Source of the DNA: Treponema_I sp045631425
Lineage (GTDB): Bacteria > Spirochaetota > Spirochaetia > Treponematales > Treponemataceae
Reading direction: 5' to 3'
Assembly: GCA_045631425.1 (NCBI GenBank)
Contig: JAZQUR010000011.1
Span: 27,350-91,349 of the forward strand
DNA: 64,000 nucleotides
Shown: piece after piece, positions 52,092 to 60,601 of the stretch
How the letters are laid out: every line of letters begins with the position of its first letter
Position numbering within the stretch: position 1 is the stretch's first letter
Made by a program: the position numbers and the translations under genes
Notes under the pieces: generated by a model
Databases searched by the model: none
What the model was told of the DNA's origin: nothing
The model's input: only the letters and a program-made list of their open reading frames with translations

Positions 52092-53471
52092 ATGAATGAA
52101 AAAAGTACTGAAAAATCACAATCTCAAAATCTTTCTTACATGCTCACAAGTCCAATTTCTTCATTGGTGATAAAAATGGCTATTCCATCGATTATTGGGA
52201 TGCTGATTTTATCAGTTTATAGTCTTGTGGATATTTTCTTCGTGTCAAAATTAGGCGCAAGTGCCAGCGCTGCAGTAGGAATTGTGTTTTCTATCATGAC
52301 TCTTGTTCAAGCCATGGGATTTATGCTTGGCACTGGCGGTGGAAGTATTATTTCTCGAAAACTTGGCGGTGGTGATGTTGAGAAAGCAGACAAAGTTGCC
52401 TCAGTTACATTTTTTTCGGCCATTATAGCAGGATTTTTTGTTATGATATTTGGGCTAATTTTCAAAAATGACTTGATGAAACTACTTGGCGCCACCGACA
52501 CAATTATCCCATACGCGAAAGATTTTGCCCACTATATTTTACTAGCGTCGCCAATTATGTGCTGTTCCTTTGTGTTGAATATTATGCTTCGTTCTCAAGG
52601 AAAAGCAAACCTTTCAATGATTGGTTTAGGTTCTGGTGCCATACTTACAATTATTCTTGATCCAATATTTATTTTTGTACTAAAACTTGGTATAAGTGGC
52701 GCCGCAATAGCTACTTTTTTGGGACAAACTTTGAGTTTTTTAGTTCTTTTGGCTTTATATCAGCGTGGAAAAAAGTTTGCAAAAATCCGCTTTTCACTTT
52801 TTATTTCCAGTTTCAAAGAAGTTATCCCAAATATTATAAAAAATGGTGGCGCCACATTTTTACGCCAAAGCCTTGTAATGATTGCAAATATCCTTATCAA
52901 TATTCACGCAAGACCTTATGGGGATGAAGTTTTGGCAAGTTTTTCCATCACAAGCCGTATCTTTGTTTTAGTGATTTCGGTGATGTTCGGGTTAGGTCAG
53001 GGCTTTCAACCTGTTGCAGGATTTTGCTACGGCGCCAACCGTTTAGACCGTGTTAAAAAAGCTTACAACTTCACTGTGATTGTAAGCTTTTTCATCCAGT
53101 TGATGCTAGGATTTTCTCTATTTTATTTTTCATCTCACATTATGGGATTTTTCCAAAGCAACTCTAATGTGATAAAAACTGGCTCTGAAATCATCCGATA
53201 TTTTGCTTTGTCTTTGCCATTTTTGCCTTTCGCCGTCATAACAAATATGCTTTTCCAAGCAACTGGCCAATACAAGCAAGGTATTTTTCTTGCCAGTTGC
53301 CGTCAAGGAATATTTTTTATCCCTTTGGTTTTAGTTTTGCCTCGGATTTTTGGCATATCTGGCCTTGAGCTTTGTCAACCAATCGCCAATATTTTAACTG
53401 CCATTACCTCAATTCCATTTGCAATATTTTTCTTTAATAAAATGTCAAAAAAAGTCAAAGAAACTAGGTAA
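52092..53471 (+). CDS. MATE family multidrug efflux transporter
   Basis: 459 residues with about twelve membrane segments in two similar halves. The N-terminal half begins PISSLVIKMAIPSIIGMLILS and has VDIFFVSKLGASASAAVG, typical of the DinF/NorM-type MATE family; GLGQGFQPVAGFCYGA opens the second half. MATE proteins export cationic drugs or metabolites using Na+ or H+ gradients; the substrate here is unknown. The ATG at 52092 is preferred over the TTG at 52086, which is inside the promoter. Divergent from rex. Confidence 0.92.
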   Translation: MNEKSTEKSQSQNLSYMLTSPISSLVIKMAIPSIIGMLILSVYSLVDIFFVSKLGASASAAVGIVFSIMTLVQAMGFMLGTGGGSIISRKLGGGDVEKADKVASVTFFSAIIAGFFVMIFGLIFKNDLMKLLGATDTIIPYAKDFAHYILLASPIMCCSFVLNIMLRSQGKANLSMIGLGSGAILTIILDPIFIFVLKLGISGAAIATFLGQTLSFLVLLALYQRGKKFAKIRFSLFISSFKEVIPNIIKNGGATFLRQSLVMIANILINIHARPYGDEVLASFSITSRIFVLVISVMFGLGQGFQPVAGFCYGANRLDRVKKAYNFTVIVSFFIQLMLGFSLFYFSSHIMGFFQSNSNVIKTGSEIIRYFALSLPFLPFAVITNMLFQATGQYKQGIFLASCRQGIFFIPLVLVLPRIFGISGLELCQPIANILTAITSIPFAIFFFNKMSKKVKETR

Positions 53472-53550
53472 ATAAACCACTAAATCATTTCAAATATTGA
53501 ACAAATCTCATATTTATGGCATACTTATTATGTAAAATTGTATATTTATT

Positions 53551-53568
53551 CATAGATTTTATTCTATG
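53551..53568 (+). promoter_or_regulatory. Small hairpin in the ileS leader
   Basis: CATAGA / TCTATG around 6 nt, ending 4 nt before the GGAGGA ribosome site. It sequesters the in-frame ATG at 53566 and leaves the TTG start free. Confidence 0.35.
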
Positions 53569-53583
53569 ATTTGGAGGAATATT

Positions 53584-56500
53584 TTGTATAAACCAGTCGA
53601 TCCTAAGGTAAGTTTTCCAGAACAAGAAGAAAATGTTCTAAAATTCTGGGAAGAAAATGATGTTTTTAAGAAGTCTGTTGCTCAACGTGAAGGCAATGAA
53701 GAGTATGTATTTTATGATGGCCCTCCTTTTGCTACAGGGCTTCCTCACTTTGGTCACTTCATTCCAAGCACAATAAAAGATATTATTCCTCGCTACCAAA
53801 CAATGAAAGGCAAAAAAGTTGAACGCCGTTTTGGTTGGGACTGCCACGGTCTACCAGTTGAAAATCTTATTGAAAAAGAACTTGGTCTTAACTCAAAAAC
53901 TGATATCGAAAAATATGGAATTGGCAACTTCAATGAAGCTTGTCGTGCTTCTGTTCTTCGCTACACAAAAGAATGGCAACAAACTATTACTCGTTTAGGT
54001 CGTTGGGTTGATTTTGACAATGACTATAAAACAATGAATCCTGAATACATGGAAAGTATTTGGTGGGTTTTCAAATCTTTGTGGGATAAAGGACTTGTTT
54101 ACCAAGGTCACTATATTCTACCTTTCTGTCCACGTTGTTCTACAGTTCTATCTAACCACGAACTTGCACAAGGTGGATATAAAGACGTTCACGACCCAGC
54201 AATTACAATTCGCTTCAAAGTAAGAGAAGCAGGTCCTGCATTAAACGATGATTCAGTTGCAAATGGCAATACATACATGCTTGCTTGGACAACAACTCCA
54301 TGGACATTGCCATCAAACTTAGGTTTGACAACTGGTCCAGATATCGATTACGTAAAAGTAAAAGATGGTGATGATTACTATATCCTTGCAGAAGCTCGTT
54401 TAGGTGCTTACTACAAAAATCCAGAAGAATGTGAAATCCTATGGAAGAAAAAAGGTTCTGAGCTTTTAGGAACTCGTTACGAACCACTTTTCCCATATTT
54501 TGAATCACTATATGAAGCAACTGATGGAAGTGACGGAAACGAACCTTCTATCGGTGCATTCCGCGTATTTAACGCTGATTTCGTATCTACAGAAGACGGA
54601 ACAGGTATCGTTCACACAGCACCAGGTTTCGGTGAAGACGATAATAAAGTTTTCAAGGGAAGTGGTGTTCCAACTGTTTGTCCTGTTGATAACGAATGTA
54701 AATTTACAAGTGAAGTTCCAGATTACCAAGGTCGTTTCGTAAAAGAATGTGATAAAGACATTATGGAACGCCTAAAACAAGAAGGAAAACTTGTAAAACG
54801 TGACCAAATCCTTCACTCATATCCACACTGTTGGAGATGTTCAAGCCCTCTAATTTATCGTGCTGTAGGAAGCTGGTTTGTTAGAGTTGAAAAAATCCGG
54901 GATAATCTAGTTGCTTCTAACCAAAAAATTTACTGGCAACCAGAACACATCAAAAATGGTCGTTTCGGAAAATGGCTAGAAGGCGCTAGAGACTGGGCTA
55001 TTTCTCGTAATCGTTACTGGGGAAATCCAATTCCAGTTTGGCAATGTGAAGACTGTGGCGAAAATGTTTGTGTTGGAAGTCGTGAAGAACTAGAAAAACT
55101 TTCTGGCGTAAAAGTAAATGACTTACACAAACACTTTGTAGATGAAGTTACTATCAAATGTAAATGTGGCAAAGACATGAAGCGTGTTCCAGAAGTTTTA
55201 GACTGTTGGTTTGAATCTGGAGCTATGCCTTATGCACAAAACCACTATCCATTTGAAAATAAAGAATATTTTGAAAATCACTTCCCAGCAAACTTTATTT
55301 CAGAAGGTCTAGACCAAACACGTGGATGGTTCTACACATTGACAGTACTTGCTACAGCATTGTTTGACAGACCAGCTTTTGAAAACTGTGTTGTAAACGG
55401 ACTTGTTCTTGCTTCTGATGGTAAGAAAATGTCTAAGAGCTTAAGAAACTATACTGACCCTAATCTTGTTATCCAACAATTTGGTGCAGATGCTCTTCGT
55501 CTTTTCTTAATGCACTCAGCAGTTGTAAAAGCTGATGACCTAAAATATTCAGATGATGGTGTTCGTGATATTCTAAAAGGTATCTTGATTCCACTATGGA
55601 ATAGTTACAGTTTCTATATCACTTATGCAAATATTGATAATATCCAACCTACAGGACATGCATTTGATGAAAATCTACCTGTAAATCCTCTTGATAGATG
55701 GCTTTTATCAATTACACAAAAACTTGTTTCTGATGTTACTGTTGCTTTGGATAACTACGATTTATCTGGTGCTATTGACCCAATCATCAAATACATCGAC
55801 CAATTAAATAACTGGTATATTCGTCGTAGTCGCCGTCGTTTCTGGAAATCAGAAAACGATTCTGACAAAACAGAAGCATACGAAGCATTGTACATTGCTC
55901 TAAAAACATTCAGCCAAGTTGCAGCTCCAGTAATTCCATTTATTACAGAAGCAATGTGGCAAAATCTAAGAAATGATGAAGATCCAATTTCTGTCCACCT
56001 AACAGATTATCCTGTTGCAGATGAAGGAAAACGTGATTCTAATCTTGAATTCAAAATGGATACAGTTCAAAAAGCTGTTTCAATGGGTAGAAGTTTAAGA
56101 AGTCAGTACAACCTAAAAAATCGTCAGCCACTACGCTCTGTTGAATTTGTTACACGTAATCCTGATGAAAAAGCTGTACTTCTTGAAATGGAAGAATCAA
56201 TTCGCGAAGAATTAAATGTTAAAAAAGTTGTTTTCCACGAAAGAGAAGACGAACTTGTAGAATATTCTGCAAAAGCAAACTTCAAAGTCCTTGGAAAAGA
56301 ACTTGGACCTCTAATGAAAGCAGCTTCTTCTGTAATTGCAGCATTGGATCAGTCTTCTATTCAATCAATTCTTGAAGGTGGTACTTTAAGTATTGATGTT
56401 GAAGGTAAAACTGTTGATCTAACAGAAGAAAAAATCATTGTTGAACGTCACGAAAAAGCAACTCTAAAAGTTGTAAATGACGGAACATTAACTGTTGCTC

Positions 56501-56781
56501 TTGATTCTGAAATCACAGAAGAATTAAAGCTAGAAGGTTATGTACGTGATTTTGTTCGTGGTATTCAAAATCTTCGTAAAGAAAGCGGATTTGAAGTTAC
56601 AGACAGAATCGAAATTACAGCTTCTGGAAATGAAACTCTAAAAAAAGCATTTGATATGTTTGTTGACTACATTTCTTCAGAAACTCTTGCAACAAGTGCA
56701 ACTTGGGTTTCTGACTTAGAAAACGCTACTGAAATTTCTGCTGACGAAGAAACATGGAAAGCGGTGGTTAAACGTGTCTAA
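53584..56781 (+). CDS. ileS: Isoleucyl-tRNA synthetase, eukaryote-like type 2
   Basis: Charges tRNA-Ile. 1,065 residues from a TTG at 53584 with GGAGGA 5 nt upstream; an ATG at 53566 lies before that ribosome site. Class I signatures: HFGH in GPPFATGLPHFGHFIPSTIKD (shown in part; about residue 53) and KMSKS (about 617). The PPFATGLPHFGH form and the long C-terminal region are typical of the eukaryotic/type-2 IleRS clade, to which spirochaete enzymes belong and which includes mupirocin-resistant forms. The editing domain is intact with GTGIVHTAPGFGEDD. Overlaps the lipoprotein gene by 8 nt. Confidence 0.96.
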   Translation: MYKPVDPKVSFPEQEENVLKFWEENDVFKKSVAQREGNEEYVFYDGPPFATGLPHFGHFIPSTIKDIIPRYQTMKGKKVERRFGWDCHGLPVENLIEKELGLNSKTDIEKYGIGNFNEACRASVLRYTKEWQQTITRLGRWVDFDNDYKTMNPEYMESIWWVFKSLWDKGLVYQGHYILPFCPRCSTVLSNHELAQGGYKDVHDPAITIRFKVREAGPALNDDSVANGNTYMLAWTTTPWTLPSNLGLTTGPDIDYVKVKDGDDYYILAEARLGAYYKNPEECEILWKKKGSELLGTRYEPLFPYFESLYEATDGSDGNEPSIGAFRVFNADFVSTEDGTGIVHTAPGFGEDDNKVFKGSGVPTVCPVDNECKFTSEVPDYQGRFVKECDKDIMERLKQEGKLVKRDQILHSYPHCWRCSSPLIYRAVGSWFVRVEKIRDNLVASNQKIYWQPEHIKNGRFGKWLEGARDWAISRNRYWGNPIPVWQCEDCGENVCVGSREELEKLSGVKVNDLHKHFVDEVTIKCKCGKDMKRVPEVLDCWFESGAMPYAQNHYPFENKEYFENHFPANFISEGLDQTRGWFYTLTVLATALFDRPAFENCVVNGLVLASDGKKMSKSLRNYTDPNLVIQQFGADALRLFLMHSAVVKADDLKYSDDGVRDILKGILIPLWNSYSFYITYANIDNIQPTGHAFDENLPVNPLDRWLLSITQKLVSDVTVALDNYDLSGAIDPIIKYIDQLNNWYIRRSRRRFWKSENDSDKTEAYEALYIALKTFSQVAAPVIPFITEAMWQNLRNDEDPISVHLTDYPVADEGKRDSNLEFKMDTVQKAVSMGRSLRSQYNLKNRQPLRSVEFVTRNPDEKAVLLEMEESIREELNVKKVVFHEREDELVEYSAKANFKVLGKELGPLMKAASSVIAALDQSSIQSILEGGTLSIDVEGKTVDLTEEKIIVERHEKATLKVVNDGTLTVALDSEITEELKLEGYVRDFVRGIQNLRKESGFEVTDRIEITASGNETLKKAFDMFVDYISSETLATSATWVSDLENATEISADEETWKAVVKRV

Positions 56782-57664
56782 AAAGAACTTTTTAAGTTTT
56801 TTTGTACTTATTGTGAGTTTGATAATCTATCTTTCAGGTTGTCAAACTACACAAACTGAATATTACATTTCTGCAGCAAGTGTTTTGCCACAAGATGCAG
56901 ATTTGTATGTTCGCTTACCTGTTAAAACAAATCAGGCATTGTGTGAAACTTTGTTAAGTGCTTATTTACCTGATTTAACAAATTCCAACAAGCAAAAGCT
57001 AATTGCTAGTGCTGAAACTGTTTTTGCAGCTGTAAAAACAGGTGAAAATGGAAAAAAATCTGTAAATCTTGCAGTTGAAGGAACATTTCCATTTTATGCA
57101 AACTTTGTTTTAACTGACAAAAATGGATGGAGTAAGGCAACAAAAAAAGAAGGCGCTATAAAATATACGTATTATGTACATGATACAGGCTTTCAACTTG
57201 CCATTCCAACAAGCAATATTGTTTTGTTAAGCTCTGATTCAGTTTTACCAATGCTTCATGCATGTGAAGAAAATGTGCTAAATAATATTACTGGTGTAGA
57301 GCAAGTGTCAAAACGTGAAGCTCTTTTAACATCAAATATTGATAGTGTGAGTTTTTATTCGGAAAATCCAAAAGCATTTATAAAATCTATGATTGGTTTA
57401 GATATTTCTTTTGGTGTTGCTGAGGCTGGTGGAGTTTTAACATCTAAAAAAGGTGATAGTGCAAATAAACTTGACTATAATCTTGATATGGAGTTTGTCT
57501 TGTCTGAGCCTCGTGCTATCAAGGCAACAACATTTATCGTAAAATCTTTATTTTCTGCAATTTCTAGCAATATTGTAATTGAACAAAAAGGTGATGATAC
57601 CCTTGCTTGTAAAAATATTACAGTTACCGAAAATGCAGTTTTATCCTTGATAATGGGTAAATAA
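56774..57664 (+). CDS. Lipoprotein of unknown function, coupled to ileS
   Basis: 296 residues. GTG start overlapping the end of ileS by 8 nt, with GGTGG upstream. The N-terminus is a lipoprotein signal ending LSGCQTT (Cys at 23). The mature part is a mixed alpha/beta domain without recognised motifs (ASVLPQDADLYVRLPV; FYANFVLTDKNGWSKATKK). The gene order ileS-lipoprotein is treponemal, but I do not know a function. The pairing with an aminoacyl-tRNA synthetase is probably only shared expression. Confidence 0.75.
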   Translation: MSKKNFLSFFVLIVSLIIYLSGCQTTQTEYYISAASVLPQDADLYVRLPVKTNQALCETLLSAYLPDLTNSNKQKLIASAETVFAAVKTGENGKKSVNLAVEGTFPFYANFVLTDKNGWSKATKKEGAIKYTYYVHDTGFQLAIPTSNIVLLSSDSVLPMLHACEENVLNNITGVEQVSKREALLTSNIDSVSFYSENPKAFIKSMIGLDISFGVAEAGGVLTSKKGDSANKLDYNLDMEFVLSEPRAIKATTFIVKSLFSAISSNIVIEQKGDDTLACKNITVTENAVLSLIMGK

Positions 57665-57673
57665 TTTACCTAC

Positions 57674-57724
57674 AAAAAAAGCTCTAGCTGATAGTTTTCA
57701 CTAAAAGCTAGAGCTTTTTTTTTG
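57674..57724. terminator. Bidirectional terminator after the lipoprotein gene
   Basis: AAAAAGCTCTAGCT / AGCTAGAGCTTTTT stem with long A and T tails; it lies between convergent genes. Confidence 0.85.
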
Positions 57725-57755
57725 CTTTTATAGCTGTTTTCAAATTATATTGAAA

Positions 57756-59117
57756 TTATACTTCATCAGAAATGTAATCACGATATTTTTCATGATTAAC
57801 TTTGAAAGCAACGATAGGCATTGATTCTTCTTCTAAAGCTTTTTCTGCAGCTTGTTCCGCTTCCCCAATTAGGCGATTTCCCGGTACAAGGCGCATTGAA
57901 CGAGTAGAAATACCGATACCGATTTTACTTGCTAAGTTGTAGCGTTCAAAAATCGAATACAAGTTGATAAATAACTGTTCCGCATAGTTAATTGCATTTT
58001 CCAAATTCATATTAATATGGATACCAGCAAAAGAATCATCTTTGTATTCAAAAATCATATCACGATATTTAAAGAAATCTAAAATCACTTGGTAGATTTC
58101 TTCAGCAGCTTGGCTTCGTTTGTTTAACTCAGGAAGTTTAATCATAAATAATGAAACATCTTGTTCACTAGAAGCAGCACGTACAAGTTCAGAATCCAAT
58201 CTTGGTTCAAAATAGTTTTCCCAACCAAAACCACTTACTGCAGAAAATAGCCCCATTGGATCATTTTTTTCAGTAAATTTAGCAGGATTTTCTGAATTAT
58301 CATCTTCTTGGTATGATTCAACTGATTCTTCGTAATAATTTTCATTTTGGATTTCTTCGAAGTTTTCAGCTTTTACTTCGTTTAGAATTTCTGAATCAAA
58401 ACTAGATTCAACTGGTGGAACTTCTTGGATTTCAACTTCTTCTGGGATTTGGATATATTCTTCTGGAAGTTCTTCTACAAATCTTTCATGGATATCATCT
58501 TGAACATCTACTTTTTCTGAATCTTCAAATGTATTGTAATTTACTATTTCTTGTGAAAAATTTTCCTTATCAGTTTTTGAACTTTTTTGTGATTCTTTCA
58601 CTTTGATAAAAGGAATTGTGATAAATGTAATGAAAATACAAACAAAAATCACAATAAAAGAACGTAACCCTAATTTGTAAATTTGACTAGGTAAAATTGT
58701 GTTGTATGCTACGCTGAAAGTTAAATTATCACCATTTAGCAAATATGTATTTTTTGTGTAGATTTTTTGAAGCGGTGATGAACTTGCAATATAAGCATTA
58801 CCTTTTTCATCTGCTTTTAGCAATTTTGATGTAATTGGATATGCGAAAAATACAACTTTATCTTTTTGAATGGTGATAGCATTTACATATTTTTCGTTTT
58901 GCAAAAGATTTTCTACTTTTACAAGGAAATTTTCAGTTAGCAAACCGTAATCATCAGCATATGTTGTAATCTCGTTGGTGATTTTTGCAAAAGATTGCTG
59001 ACATTCGATAGAACCTTTGTAACTATTTGTAAAAATTCCTACTAGAAAATAAATTCCAGTTAAAAGCAAAATTGTTATAATTGATATTGTAAATGCTTTG
59101 AATTTTTTTGAATCCAT
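57756..59117 (-). CDS. Membrane protein with degenerate GGDEF-like domain
   Basis: 453 residues. TM1 about 8-28, an extracytoplasmic domain (about 30-165), TM2 about 163-185 (FIVIFVCIFITFITIPFI), a long acidic disordered linker (about 190-300), and a C-terminal domain that aligns by eye with GGDEF diguanylate cyclases: DVSLFMIKLPEL, then YKDDSFAGIHINMNLENAINYAE in place of the GGDEFAxxLP block, and SKIGIGISTRS. The GG(D/E)EF catalytic signature is replaced by KDDSF, so cyclase activity is unlikely; c-di-GMP binding or scaffolding is possible. GAGGAAT precedes the ATG. Last gene of the minus-strand operon, 1 nt after the DUF115 gene. Confidence 0.7.
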   Translation of the reverse strand: MDSKKFKAFTISIITILLLTGIYFLVGIFTNSYKGSIECQQSFAKITNEITTYADDYGLLTENFLVKVENLLQNEKYVNAITIQKDKVVFFAYPITSKLLKADEKGNAYIASSSPLQKIYTKNTYLLNGDNLTFSVAYNTILPSQIYKLGLRSFIVIFVCIFITFITIPFIKVKESQKSSKTDKENFSQEIVNYNTFEDSEKVDVQDDIHERFVEELPEEYIQIPEEVEIQEVPPVESSFDSEILNEVKAENFEEIQNENYYEESVESYQEDDNSENPAKFTEKNDPMGLFSAVSGFGWENYFEPRLDSELVRAASSEQDVSLFMIKLPELNKRSQAAEEIYQVILDFFKYRDMIFEYKDDSFAGIHINMNLENAINYAEQLFINLYSIFERYNLASKIGIGISTRSMRLVPGNRLIGEAEQAAEKALEEESMPIVAFKVNHEKYRDYISDEV

Positions 59118-59118
59118 T

Positions 59119-60600
59119 TTATTCCTCAGTTAAATAACTTTGTAAGACTTTTTTAGTAAAGCATATTGCTTCGTTATAATTATCGGAATTTTTATTGTAA
59201 TTGTTTATCCATGCAAGCAATGGAAGAAGAGTTTTTTTTGCATTTTTTTCATCATTTAAAAGATTTTTTAGATACCATTGGAAAAAATCCTTTGGAAAAA
59301 ATTGATTTTGTAATTTTACATCTTGATTTTGAGAAAAATGCCGAATTTCTAAATATTTTTCCAAATATTCTTTGTAAGATTTTAAGTTTTCTGTGGTGAT
59401 AACAGAATTTTCCACAATCAATTTTCCTTTATACATCAATTCTGAGTACAAATTTTCTGTGGAATTGATTTTATTTCCCTTTGAATTGAATTGATAATCA
59501 AAATATGTGCCTTTTGTGTATGGTTTATTTTGTGTATAAGCAAAATCTGCCCCAAATAAGCGATATTTTGTAAATCCTACAGAAAATCCAAAGTCTAAGG
59601 CCAGTTGTAAAACGGTTCCGTTTCCCGCAGATACGTTATAAATTGATTTTGTCCGAGTTTTTTCCCAAAGCCAAAATGAAAATAGGGAAGACAGTGGATG
59701 ACCTGTATTTGTAAAAGCAATTTTTGCTTTGTTTTTTATAAATTTTTTGATGATAGCAGGATTGCTACAAAAGTCAGCAATTAAAAGACAGTTTTTTGGA
59801 ATTTTTTGCATAAAGTGGCGGGTGCTTACACTTTGTCCATCCAAAGTCGCCACCGCATTTGGGATGATTTCATTTTGCAAAAGAACTGAAAAAGCTGTGT
59901 CTGTGGAAATTACATAAAAATCATCTCGATGTTTTTTCAGTTCTTCAATTTGATTTTCAAGATTTGGTGATGCCCCAATGATTGCAAGAGTTTTTGCTGT
60001 ATCAAAATCTTCTGGAATTTGTAAAAGTTTTGAATTTTGTGCCAGGTAAAAGTTATAAACGTTTTGCAAAATGTTTTTATGCCAAATTTTTCCAAAATAA
60101 CTTTGAGTTGCTATATCACGAGAAACAGATTTTAGCGTGTCCAAAATTGAATCCTGGATTTGCTTTTCAGAAAAATTTGCATCGTATTCTTCGGCGGCCA
60201 AAATCCAAGATTTATATCCTTTGTATACAAAATTTCCATGAATTTGTGGAATATAGTTTTCTAAAATCTGTTGCTGGAAATTTTCTAGTGTACATAAAAT
60301 AATTTTTGAAGAGGTTTGAAAAGATTTTTTGCAAAAATCCAAAGCTTCAGCATTATATTCAAGTGCAAAAATTAGAGAAATATATTCATTTTCTTGCAAT
60401 TTTTCCATATGCAAACCATTACCAATTCCAGCAACAAAAACAGCTGTCTTTTCTTTCAATTCTGAAAATTGATTTGAAAATACTTCCACATCTCGATTTG
60501 GATTATATTTTGAAAACATGGGTTTTTCATTGAAAAAAATTGGAATCCAGGTTCCATCTTTTGCATTTATAAGATTTGTATAAAAGTTCATTTTTTCCAT
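59119..60600 (-). CDS. DUF115 (MptE-like / Maf-type) protein, paralogue A
   Basis: 493 residues from the ATG at 60600, 1 nt after the previous stop; an in-frame start at 60633 would overlap that gene. Core DUF115 pattern: LAIIGASPNLENQIEELK, YVISTDTAFSVLLQNEIIPNAVATLDG, and later VSAGNGTVLQLALDFGF with GADFAYT. DUF115 proteins include the Maf motility-associated factors of epsilonproteobacteria, linked to flagellin glycosylation with nonulosonic acids, and archaeal MptE. Sugar transfer to flagellin is a reasonable guess, since glycosylated flagellins occur in Treponema. Tandem with paralogue B. Confidence 0.75.
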   Translation of the reverse strand: MEKMNFYTNLINAKDGTWIPIFFNEKPMFSKYNPNRDVEVFSNQFSELKEKTAVFVAGIGNGLHMEKLQENEYISLIFALEYNAEALDFCKKSFQTSSKIILCTLENFQQQILENYIPQIHGNFVYKGYKSWILAAEEYDANFSEKQIQDSILDTLKSVSRDIATQSYFGKIWHKNILQNVYNFYLAQNSKLLQIPEDFDTAKTLAIIGASPNLENQIEELKKHRDDFYVISTDTAFSVLLQNEIIPNAVATLDGQSVSTRHFMQKIPKNCLLIADFCSNPAIIKKFIKNKAKIAFTNTGHPLSSLFSFWLWEKTRTKSIYNVSAGNGTVLQLALDFGFSVGFTKYRLFGADFAYTQNKPYTKGTYFDYQFNSKGNKINSTENLYSELMYKGKLIVENSVITTENLKSYKEYLEKYLEIRHFSQNQDVKLQNQFFPKDFFQWYLKNLLNDEKNAKKTLLPLLAWINNYNKNSDNYNEAICFTKKVLQSYLTEE

Positions 60601-60601
60601 C

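Noticed and set aside
53472..53583. Possible T-box or other riboswitch before ileS
   Set aside because: No T-box sequence (TGGN'ACC) or specifier stem is present; only a 6-bp hairpin is seen.
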